From Actinomycetota bacterium (GTDB taxonomy: Bacteria > Actinomycetota > Thermoleophilia > Gaiellales > Gaiellaceae), in assembly GCA_016870235.1 (NCBI GenBank), contig VGCB01000111.1, forward strand, positions 1 through 7,796: 7,796 bases of DNA, given 5' to 3'. Below, one piece after another: positions 1 through 5,733 of this stretch (positions within the stretch are counted from its first letter, which is position 1; each line of letters starts with the position of its first letter). A program made the translations under genes and the position numbers. Below the pieces are notes generated by a model, which was not told the DNA's origin, searched no databases, and worked only from the letters and a program-made list of their open reading frames with translations.

Positions 1-519
1 CGCGATCAGGCGGCGCCAGGCACGCCGCGCCGCCGCCCGCTGCTCCCGCTGCGGTGCCCCGAGGAACGCGTCGAGGACGTCGAGCTGGTACGCGGGGCGC
101 GCGAGACGTCGCTGCTCGAACTGCCCCGACATCGCGACAAGACGGTCGACGGCGGCGGCGAGATCGTCCCGGGCGAGGGCCCGCCCCCATGCGTATGCCC
201 GCGTTCGCCCGTCCGCGAAGACGCGGCGCGCGACGACCAGCCCCGTCTCGCCTTCGGGCCGGAGCTCGGCGATCGGCGCCAGATCCGGCTCCTCGAAGAG
301 CTCCGCCGGGACGTCGAGCTCCGCCTCGACGTACGCCTCGTCGCCGCGCGGCCCGATCGCCGCCGCGTCGCCGCGGGCGCCGAGCAGCAGGCCGATCGCC
401 TGCGTCAGGATCGTCTTGCCCGCTCCCGTCTCTCCCGTCAGCGCCGTCAACCCCGGGCCGAGCGCAAGATCCGCGCTCTCGATCAGGACGAGATTGTCGA
501 TGCGAAGCCGCCGGAGCAC
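1..519 (-). CDS. recN: DNA repair ATPase RecN, N-terminal part (gene runs off the left edge)
   Basis: RecN is an SMC-like ATPase that acts in recombinational repair of double-strand breaks. Only the first 173 residues are inside the window. They begin VLRRLRIDNLVLIESADL, the typical RecN opening, followed by the Walker A loop GETGAGKT at residues 29-36. The segment around residues 98-113 (RRVFADGRTRAYAWGR) matches the RecN stretch before the Q-loop region. The family's usual HGQHEH is here SGQFEQ at residues 131-136, a divergent version. The start is the GTG at 519-517: a TAG stop lies in frame four codons upstream (529-531) and no other start codon lies between. The Shine-Dalgarno sequence is poor (GGAAG about 15 nt upstream). 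The gene follows NAD kinase after 201 nt, the order seen in many bacteria. Identity is secure from the motifs and context; nothing can be said about the coiled-coil or C-terminal half. Confidence 0.93.
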   Translation of the reverse strand, partial: MLRRLRIDNLVLIESADLALGPGLTALTGETGAGKTILTQAIGLLLGARGDAAAIGPRGDEAYVEAELDVPAELFEEPDLAPIAELRPEGETGLVVARRVFADGRTRAYAWGRALARDDLAAAVDRLVAMSGQFEQRRLARPAYQLDVLDAFLGAPQREQRAAARRAWRRLIA

Positions 520-622
520 ACCGAGATGCTAGAGCTTCCGCTCCCCGCTGACGATTGGCCCCTCCGGCCATTGTCCGAAACGACCGACCTCCCGGGCCAC
601 CGACCTCCACCCCACGGTATCG

Positions 623-628
623 ATTCTA
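623..628 (-). promoter_or_regulatory. Candidate -10 element upstream of recN
   Basis: On the minus strand the hexamer TAGAAT differs from TATAAT at one position and stands out in a GC-rich gap. It lies about 100 nt upstream of the recN GTG. No convincing -35 hexamer sits 17 nt further upstream; that position is covered by an inverted repeat. If real, it would let recN be expressed apart from the tlyA-nadK genes. This rests on sequence likeness alone. Confidence 0.3.
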
Positions 629-634
629 TCCGGA

Positions 635-654
635 CAACACGTTGCCGTGTGTTG
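635..654. promoter_or_regulatory. Inverted repeat CAACAC-N8-GTGTTG, possible operator
   Basis: A perfect 6-bp inverted repeat with an 8-nt spacer lies in the nadK-recN gap, six bases upstream of the candidate -10 (minus-strand sense), where a -35 would lie. That placement fits a repressor site, though an RNA hairpin is also possible. It does not look like the actinobacterial SOS box (CGAAC-N4-GTTCG), which I looked for because recN is often under LexA control. The binding protein is unknown. Confidence 0.3.
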
Positions 655-720
655 CGGAACTGCTCCAAGAGCGTTGCAATCGACCGCACCTTCGCCGCCA
701 TCGCCCCTGCGGCGTCGCGA

Positions 721-1548
721 TCAGGACGCGAAGCTGTTGCGGTAGCGACTGAGGAACGTCACCCCGGAGAGCATCGCCAGCCGCGCCCGCCGCTCGCCGA
801 GGGCGATCGCGACCTCCGCGCCCGGCGTCGCGTCGCCCACGCGATGGCCGTCGACGAGCACGGCGCACGAGATCCCGGCAGTCGCGTTCCGGATCACGAC
901 GTCGCGGCCACGCGGGACGACGAGCGGCCGCGCATGCAGCGAGTGCGGCGCGACAAACGTCAGCGCCATCGCGTCGAGCCCCCAGACGAGGACGGGCCCG
1001 CCGTTCGAGAGGTTGTACGCGGTCGAGCCGGACGGTGTCGAGCACACGAGACCGTCGCACGGCACGCGCCCGAGGTCCTCGCCTCCGACCGCCCACCCGA
1101 GCTCGACCATGCGACCGAGCTCAGCCGAGGTGACGACGACGTCGTTGACGCCGACGAACCGGCCGTCGCCGACCCGAACCTCCACCGTCGAGAGGTCGAC
1201 GACCTCGTAGTCGCCGCGGAGCGCACGTCGGAGCCCGTCCTCGAGCCCGTCCCGCGCGATCGAGCTGAGGAAGCCGACGCGACCGAAGTTGGCGCCGAGC
1301 ACCGGCACGTCCGACCCGAGGTAGCGCTGCAGCGCCCGCAGCATCGTCCCGTCGCCCCCGAGCACGACCGCGAGACCGACCTCGCCGGAAGCAGAGGCTG
1401 CGCGGCCGTGCTTTGCCGCCTCCTCCGGGTCGAAGACGAGCTCGACGTGCTCCTCCCCGGCGACCCGCTCGAGGCACGAGAGCCCTTCGCCGATCTGGCC
1501 GGCGCGTCCGTGCGTGATCACCGCGACGCGGCGCACGCGCTCACCCAC
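721..1548 (-). CDS. nadK: NAD kinase (ATP/polyphosphate-dependent NAD+ 2'-phosphotransferase)
   Basis: The enzyme phosphorylates NAD+ to NADP+ in the cytoplasm. The 275-residue protein has the family's signature GGDGT at residues 64-68 (VVLGGDGTMLRAL), where the Asp is the catalytic residue, the GVNDVVV segment corresponding to the NE/ND nucleotide-binding motif, and the strongly conserved TPSGSTAYNLSNGGP loop. Length is normal for the family. I chose the GTG at 1548, which overlaps the end of tlyA by 8 nt and begins VGERVRRVAVITHGR; a GTG four codons later (1536) has a better Shine-Dalgarno-like GGTGAG before it, but at short spacing, and is the main alternative. The reading frame extends further upstream inside tlyA, but those residues do not resemble the family. 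The overlap implies translational coupling with tlyA. The C-terminus ends just before the gap in front of recN. Confidence 0.95.
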   Translation of the reverse strand: MGERVRRVAVITHGRAGQIGEGLSCLERVAGEEHVELVFDPEEAAKHGRAASASGEVGLAVVLGGDGTMLRALQRYLGSDVPVLGANFGRVGFLSSIARDGLEDGLRRALRGDYEVVDLSTVEVRVGDGRFVGVNDVVVTSAELGRMVELGWAVGGEDLGRVPCDGLVCSTPSGSTAYNLSNGGPVLVWGLDAMALTFVAPHSLHARPLVVPRGRDVVIRNATAGISCAVLVDGHRVGDATPGAEVAIALGERRARLAMLSGVTFLSRYRNSFAS

Positions 1549-2308
1549 GCCCGAGGGCGTCGTCGACGAGCCGCTCGATCTCATGGGCCGGGGTGCGCTC
1601 CTCGCTGTCGATCAGGTGGACGACGAACTCCCGGTTCCCCTTCGGCCCGGGCAGGCCGGAGTCTACGATCCCGACCACCCGCGCGTGCCAGTTCGCCGCG
1701 GCGGCGCCGACGTCCTCGAGCACGCGGCGATGGACGGCCGGATCGCGCACGACGCCCTTCGGCACCTCGGCTCGCCCGGCCTCGAACTGCGGCTTCACGA
1801 GGACGAGCGCCTGCCACCCGGGCGCAGCGAGCGCGAGGATCGGCGGCAGGGCGAGGACAACCGAGATGAACGAGACGTCGCAGACGACGAGCTGCGGCGC
1901 GAAAGGGAGCTCCTCGACCGCTCGGGCGTTCGTCCGCTCCAGCACGGTCACTCGAGGGTCGTCCCGCACCTTCGGATGGAGCTGCCCGTAGCCGACGTCG
2001 ATCGCGACGACCCGCGTCGCGCCACCCTGCAGGAGGCAGTCGGTGAACCCTCCCGTCGACGCCCCGATGTCGGCGCAGTCGAGGCCCGTCGGATCGACGC
2101 CCAGCGCGGCGAGGGCGTTCGCCAGCTTCTCGCCCCCGCGCGAGACGAACCGCGGCGGCCGCTCCACCACGAGCTCCACGTCGTCGTCGACCTGCGTCCC
2201 CGGCTTCTCGAACCCGCGGACGAGCCCGGCGATCACGAGCGCCTGTGCCTGGCTGCGCGACGAGGCGAGCCCTCGCTCGACCATGAGAACGTCAAGGCGC
2301 TTGCGCAT
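1541..2308 (-). CDS. tlyA: TlyA family rRNA 2'-O-ribose methyltransferase
   Basis: TlyA proteins join an RNA-binding S4 domain to an FtsJ/RrmJ-type methyltransferase and, in mycobacteria, 2'-O-methylate cytidines in 16S and 23S rRNA, which confers capreomycin sensitivity. In this 255-residue protein the S4 domain covers about residues 1-55 (KRLDVLMVERGLASSRSQA). The conserved SRGGEKL follows at 56-62 with the first catalytic Lys, then the SAM-binding DIGASTGGFTD at 80-90, VVCDVSFIS, LVKPQFE, and a late NREF. These supply the K-D-K-E tetrad of the RrmJ fold. The S4 turn before KPG is about four residues shorter than in M. tuberculosis TlyA (AGLVRGFEKPG). The ATG at 2308 is the only start that gives a family-like N-terminus; the open frame continues upstream antisense to the methyltransferase gene but without similarity. 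It heads the tlyA-nadK pair and lies 17 nt from a divergent gene. Confidence 0.94.
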   Translation of the reverse strand: MRKRLDVLMVERGLASSRSQAQALVIAGLVRGFEKPGTQVDDDVELVVERPPRFVSRGGEKLANALAALGVDPTGLDCADIGASTGGFTDCLLQGGATRVVAIDVGYGQLHPKVRDDPRVTVLERTNARAVEELPFAPQLVVCDVSFISVVLALPPILALAAPGWQALVLVKPQFEAGRAEVPKGVVRDPAVHRRVLEDVGAAAANWHARVVGIVDSGLPGPKGNREFVVHLIDSEERTPAHEIERLVDDALGRG

Positions 2309-2317
2309 CGTGGCATT

Positions 2318-2325
2318 GTCGCGAC
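2318..2325. promoter_or_regulatory. 17-nt divergent intergenic spacer with 8-bp palindrome
   Basis: Only 17 bp (2309-2325) separate the ATG of tlyA from the GTG of the methyltransferase. The spacer holds the palindrome GTCGCGAC directly before the GTG. There is no room for two ordinary promoters with leaders. Hexamers GACAAT (toward tlyA) and CATTGT (toward the methyltransferase) each end six bases before their start codon, as a leaderless transcript would need, but both are weak matches and share the same bases. A site here is a guess. Confidence 0.15.
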
Positions 2326-2937
2326 GTGGACGTCGTCCGGGAGCAACTCGTCGTCGGCCGGCATCGGGTGACGGTCGCGCGCCCGGCCGATGCGGCGGCG
2401 TTGATCGACGAGACGCGCTTCGAGGAGGACGAGTACCTGCCGTACTGGGCGGAGCTCTGGCCTGCCGGCGTCGCGCTCGCCCGAGTGGTCGCCGGCCGCG
2501 ACGTCCGCGGCCTCCACGTCCTCGAGATCGGGTGCGGGCTGGGATTGCCCTCGATCGTCGCCGCGCTCGGGGGCGCGTCGGTCGTCGCCACGGACTGGTC
2601 GCCCGACGCGGTTGCGGCCGTCCGCGAGAACGCGGCCTCGAACGGCGCCCGGCTCTCGGCGCGCGTCCTCGACTGGCGGGATCGCGGAGGCGTGGCGGCA
2701 GTACACGACCTCGTGCTGGCCGCAGACGTCCTCTACGAGGCCCGAAACGCCGAGCCCGTGGCCGCGCTCGTCGCCGCCGCCCTCGGCCCACGCGGCTCCG
2801 CGCTCGTATGTGACCCGGGGCGCCGCCACGCCGCCGGGATGGTCGAGCATGCACGCGGGGCGGGGCTCGCCGTCGAGGAGCTTCCCCACGACCTCCCGAG
2901 CCCCGACGCGCGCCTGCTGTGCCTCCGCCCGGGGTAG
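2326..2937 (+). CDS. Class I SAM-dependent methyltransferase, family 16-like (probable protein lysine methyltransferase)
   Basis: A 203-residue Rossmann-fold methyltransferase. Visible motifs in order: DEYLPYWAELWPAG at residues 35-48, a hallmark of the METTL21/ETF-beta lysine methyltransferase group (methyltransferase family 16) and its bacterial relatives; SAM-binding motif I VLEIGCGLGLP at 65-75; an acidic motif II (VVATDWSPDAV); and AADVLYE, matching the D-x-x-Y post-motif of that family. The substrate cannot be read from the sequence; a protein lysine side chain is the family-based inference. The start is GTG at 2326, the first in the open frame; a later GTG at 2367 would remove 14 residues and keep all motifs. 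It is the only complete plus-strand gene, 17 nt from divergent tlyA and one base from the stop of convergent ispA, so no terminator separates it from that operon. Codon use resembles its neighbours, with no sign of recent transfer. Confidence 0.88.
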   Translation: MDVVREQLVVGRHRVTVARPADAAALIDETRFEEDEYLPYWAELWPAGVALARVVAGRDVRGLHVLEIGCGLGLPSIVAALGGASVVATDWSPDAVAAVRENAASNGARLSARVLDWRDRGGVAAVHDLVLAADVLYEARNAEPVAALVAAALGPRGSALVCDPGRRHAAGMVEHARGAGLAVEELPHDLPSPDARLLCLRPG

Positions 2938-2938
2938 C

Positions 2939-3724
2939 TCAGGCCGTCCGAACCGCGAGCTCGCGGACGATGCCCTCGAGCACCGACGTGTCCGCGTCGA
3001 TCTCGGCCAGCCGGGCCGAGGCGCGAGCCGCCACCTCGTGCGCCAGCGCCCGTGCCGCCTCGGGGCCGAGCTCCGCCGCATAGCCGTCGCCGTCGAGGAC
3101 GTCGTCGACCACCTGGAAGAGGAGGCCGAGCTCCTCGCCGAAGGCGCGCCACGACCCCTGTCCTGCCTCGGGCACTCCCGCCAACCAAAGAGCGAGCCCG
3201 ACCGAAGCTGCGAAGAGCCGGCCGGTCTTGAGCCGGTGGAGCTCCGCGAGATCGCCGCCACCGCCCGTGATGTCGAGGTACTGGCCGCCGATCATGCCCT
3301 GCGTCGCGCGCGCGAGCTCGCGTGCCACCTCGGGCGTGTCGTAGCGGAGCGCGAGGAGCATCGCCTCGGCTGCGAGCGCGTCGCCCGCGAGCAGCGCCAC
3401 ACCTTCGTCGAAGGCGACGTGCGCCGACGGCCGCCCGCGGCGCTCGTTGTCGTCGTCCATGCAGGGGAGGTCGTCGTGGACGAGGGAGAACGTGTGGATC
3501 AACTCGATCGCGACCGCCGCCGGGAGCGCCTCTGCGGGCCGGGCGCCCGCGGCCTCCGCGACCGCGAGGCAGATCACGGGTCGGACGCGCTTGCCGCCGC
3601 CCGCGAGCGCGTAGCGCATCGACTCCTGCTGACCGCCCAGCTCGGGCGTCAGCTCGAGCGAGGCGATGAACTCCTCGACGAGTCCGCGCAGCTCCTCGGT
3701 GGCGGCCGGCGTCCCGACGCTCAT
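2939..3724 (-). CDS. ispA: Short-chain prenyl diphosphate synthase (farnesyl/geranylgeranyl diphosphate synthase, IspA type)
   Basis: Condenses isopentenyl diphosphate with allylic diphosphates to make C15/C20 isoprenoid precursors. Visible features: GGGKRVRP at residues 42-49 (IPP-binding Lys and Arg), HTFSLVHDDLPCMD around 77-90, the first Asp-rich motif with the two-residue insertion typical of bacterial IspA (DDxxxxD), ERRGRP immediately after, LKTG in the middle, and the second Asp-rich motif FQVVDDVLD. After DDVLD the protein goes almost directly to the last helices (LGPEAARALA). The segment that in E. coli IspA carries the conserved Lys-Thr-Tyr stretch is missing, which explains the 261-residue length against about 290-300. 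Product chain length cannot be settled. The ATG at 3724 overlaps the stop of the preceding gene (ATGA), so translation is coupled; no separate Shine-Dalgarno sequence is seen. The gene ends the operon and converges on the methyltransferase gene one base away. Confidence 0.9.
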   Translation of the reverse strand: MSVGTPAATEELRGLVEEFIASLELTPELGGQQESMRYALAGGGKRVRPVICLAVAEAAGARPAEALPAAVAIELIHTFSLVHDDLPCMDDDNERRGRPSAHVAFDEGVALLAGDALAAEAMLLALRYDTPEVARELARATQGMIGGQYLDITGGGGDLAELHRLKTGRLFAASVGLALWLAGVPEAGQGSWRAFGEELGLLFQVVDDVLDGDGYAAELGPEAARALAHEVAARASARLAEIDADTSVLEGIVRELAVRTA

Positions 3725-3921
3725 ACGCCGGTGCCGGCGCTCTGCCGGGCGCGCTGCACCTCGGCCTCGAGCTCCTTGGCGATCTCGGCGACCTCGGCGA
3801 GCTCGTCGACGGCGGCATCGACGTCGCCGCCCTCCCCGGCCAGGTGCTCGAGCCCGTCGACCTTCGCGCGCAGTCGCTCGAGCAGCTCCTCCGCCCGTTG
3901 GAGGGACTCGCTCGCGCTCAT
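3721..3921 (-). CDS. xseB: Small helical protein, XseB-like (exodeoxyribonuclease VII small subunit candidate)
   Basis: A 66-residue, Glu/Ala/Leu-rich, fully helical-looking protein starting MSASESLQRAEELLERL and ending AEIAKELEAEVQRARQ plus a short tail. It has no membrane segment or signal peptide. XseB proteins are 60-85 residues and form a helical hairpin of the kind xxLEExVxxLE...LEExLxxYExGxxLAxxC; the match here is partial, strongest in the second helix (DVDAAVDELAEVAEIAKELEAEV). The call leans on position: the usual order is xseA-xseB-ispA, and this gene overlaps ispA by 4 nt. However xseA is not next to it, so a full exonuclease VII cannot be claimed from this window. The ATG at 3921 has a good Shine-Dalgarno AGGGAG (3929-3934 on the complement), spaced 7 nt. 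An unrelated coiled-coil protein remains possible. Confidence 0.6.
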   Translation of the reverse strand: MSASESLQRAEELLERLRAKVDGLEHLAGEGGDVDAAVDELAEVAEIAKELEAEVQRARQSAGTGV

Positions 3922-3943
3922 CGCGTCGCTCCCTGGGGGGCCG

Positions 3944-4330
3944 TCACGCGGCCGCCTCGCGGTGGATGCGACCCATGATCCCGTTGACGAGGCCCGCAGC
4001 CTCGTCGGTCGCGTAGCGCTTCGCCAGCTCGACCGCCTCGTTGATCGCCACCTCGGGTGGCACCGATCCCTCCTCGATCTCGTGGACACCGATCCGCAGG
4101 ATGTTCCGTTCGAGCGTACCGAGCCGGTCGGCGGGCCACCCCTCGGAGGCGAGCGTGATCCTCTCGTCGAGACGCACGGCCTCACGCGCGACCGCCGCCG
4201 CGAGATCGCTTGCGAACGGGTCCGGCGTCCCCTCGAACAGCGACGACAGCGGCTGCCCGGTCAGATCCCACTGGTAGAGAAGGAAGAGCGCCTGCCTGCG
4301 CGCCTTCCTCCGGCTCAGCGTGGGCGTCAC
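3944..4330 (-). CDS. nusB: Transcription antitermination factor NusB
   Basis: NusB pairs with NusE (ribosomal protein S10), binds boxA RNA and supports antitermination in rRNA operons. The 128-residue product is close to the family's 130-150. It starts with the Arg-rich RNA-binding helix SRRKARRQALFLLYQWDL and has the conserved second half: ERNILRIGVHEI, VPPEVAINEAVELAKRYATDEAAGLVNGIMGRI. These blocks are diagnostic of NusB. The start is a GTG at 4330, overlapping the stop of accC by 4 nt (GTGA), so it is probably coupled. It lies 22 nt before the XseB-like gene, in the same operon. accC next to nusB is an old arrangement also seen in Bacillus; folD and xseA, which follow nusB there, are absent here. 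Confidence 0.96.
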   Translation of the reverse strand: MTPTLSRRKARRQALFLLYQWDLTGQPLSSLFEGTPDPFASDLAAAVAREAVRLDERITLASEGWPADRLGTLERNILRIGVHEIEEGSVPPEVAINEAVELAKRYATDEAAGLVNGIMGRIHREAAA

Positions 4331-5733
4331 GGCAGCGCGGCACGATCGGCGACCGCGGGCGCGTCGGCAGTGCCCGACCCGAGCGACGGAAGCAGGTGGG
4401 CCATCTCCTCAAGGTAGCCCGTCGAGTAGTCACCCTTTCGGAAGCCCGGCGACCGCAGCACGTCGAGGGCGAGCTCGCGCGTGGTCGGGATGCCCGCGAT
4501 CTCGAGCTCGACGAGCGCGCGCTCGGCCCGGGCGATGGCGGCGGCGCGGTCGTCGTCGCGGACGATGACCTTCGCGATCATCGAGTCGTAGTAGGGCGGG
4601 ATCGTGCTGCCGTCCGCAACCGCGGTGTCGACCCGCACGCCCGGGCCGAGCGGCGGCCGGAAGCGGTGGAGCCGTCCCGGCGCCGGCCGGTAATCGTTCG
4701 CGGGGTCCTCGGCGTTGACGCGGATCTCGATCGCGTGGCCGGCCCGCGGGGCGCGACCGACGAGCCGAAGCGGAAGCCCGGCGGCGACGCGCACCTGCTC
4801 CCGGACGATGTCGATGCCGGTCGTCAACTCGGTCACGGGATGCTCGACCTGCAGCCGGCAGTTCACCTCGATGAAGTACGGCTCGCCCTCGGGCCCGAGG
4901 ATGAACTCGAACGTGCCCGCATTCACGTAGCCGACCCGACGGCACGCGCGCTCGACCGCGGCCTCCATCTCCTCGCGCGTCTCGTCGGTGAGCACGGGAG
5001 ACGGCGACTCCTCGATCAGCTTCTGGTGGCGCCGCTGGATCGAGCACTCGCGCTCCCCGAGCGTGAGCACGTTCCCGTGCGTGTCGCAGATCACCTGGAT
5101 CTCGACGTGGCGGGCCGGGACGACTGCCCGTTCCAGGTAGATCGAGCCGTCGCCGAAGGCTGCGCGCGCCTCGGCGCTCGCGGCGGCGAAGGCCGTCTCG
5201 AGGTCGCCCGCGGTGTGGACGAGCCGCATCCCCTTGCCGCCGCCGCCCGCCGCCGCCTTGAGCAGCACGGGAAAGCCGATCTCGGAAGCAGCGCGCGCGA
5301 TCTCCTCCACGGCAGCCGTCCCCTCCGTGCCGGGCACGAGCGGCACGCCGGCGGCGCGCATCTCCGCCTTCGCCCGGGCCTTGTCGCCGAGCGCGTCCAT
5401 CACCTCCGGCGAGGGACCGATGAAGACGAGGTCGTTCTCGGCGCAGGCACGCGCGAACGCCGAGTTCTCGGCGAGGAAGCCGTAGCCCGGGTGGACGGCC
5501 TGGCAGCCGGTCGTCTCGGCGGCGCCGACGACGTTCGCGATGCGGAGGTAGCTCTCGGCCGCGGCTGGCGGGCCGATGCAGACCGCGTGGTCGGCGAGCC
5601 GGACGTGCAGCGCCTCGCGGTCGGCCGTCGAGTACACGGCGACGGCCTCGATCCCGAGCTCGTGCAGGGCCCGGATCACGCGGACGGCGATCTCGCCCCG
5701 GTTCGCGACGAGCACCCGCTCGAACACGGCCAC
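4327..5733 (-). CDS. accC: Biotin carboxylase subunit (acetyl-/acyl-CoA carboxylase)
   Basis: Uses ATP and bicarbonate to carboxylate the biotin on a carrier protein, the first half-reaction of acetyl-CoA (or another acyl-CoA) carboxylase. The 468-residue protein opens FERVLVANRGEIAVRVIRA, then HPGYGFLAEN, GDKARAK (the Lys equivalent to E. coli K116), the ATP-grasp glycine loop AAAGGGGKGM, HVEIQV with the conserved His, ERECSIQRRHQKLIEE, and EVNCRLQVEHPVTE holding the catalytic Glu, Asn, Arg and Gln; VEIRVNAEDP-like sequence (IEIRVNAEDP) follows. E. coli AccC has NTR where this protein has NCR. The catalytic set is complete, so the enzyme should be active. The C-terminus is about 20 residues longer than E. 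coli AccC. The GTG at 5733 directly follows the TAG of the upstream gene with no gap, implying coupling; a second GTG two codons later is an alternative. Its carrier is very likely the upstream fusion protein. Confidence 0.96.
   Translation of the reverse strand: MAVFERVLVANRGEIAVRVIRALHELGIEAVAVYSTADREALHVRLADHAVCIGPPAAAESYLRIANVVGAAETTGCQAVHPGYGFLAENSAFARACAENDLVFIGPSPEVMDALGDKARAKAEMRAAGVPLVPGTEGTAAVEEIARAASEIGFPVLLKAAAGGGGKGMRLVHTAGDLETAFAAASAEARAAFGDGSIYLERAVVPARHVEIQVICDTHGNVLTLGERECSIQRRHQKLIEESPSPVLTDETREEMEAAVERACRRVGYVNAGTFEFILGPEGEPYFIEVNCRLQVEHPVTELTTGIDIVREQVRVAAGLPLRLVGRAPRAGHAIEIRVNAEDPANDYRPAPGRLHRFRPPLGPGVRVDTAVADGSTIPPYYDSMIAKVIVRDDDRAAAIARAERALVELEIAGIPTTRELALDVLRSPGFRKGDYSTGYLEEMAHLLPSLGSGTADAPAVADRAALP

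Noticed and set aside
54..551. Plus-strand open frame of 165 codons over recN
   Set aside because: It is antisense to clear RecN motifs. The translation is Arg/Pro/Ala-rich with no domain, as expected for a GC-rich shadow frame.
483..701. Minus-strand 72-codon open frame in the nadK-recN gap (MAAKVRSIATLLEQF...)
   Set aside because: The first 30 residues look acceptable, but the rest is Gly/Ser-rich and it runs into recN out of frame. It contains the candidate promoter and has no recognisable relative; argR is also excluded by sequence.
694..714. Hairpin CGCCGC/GCGGCG after nadK as a terminator
   Set aside because: The stem is only 6 bp with a 10-nt loop and no T-run on the minus strand, not enough for an intrinsic terminator.
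526..1869. Long plus-strand open frame of 447 codons
   Set aside because: It lies antisense to nadK and tlyA, both proven by catalytic motifs. Its composition is charged and low complexity.
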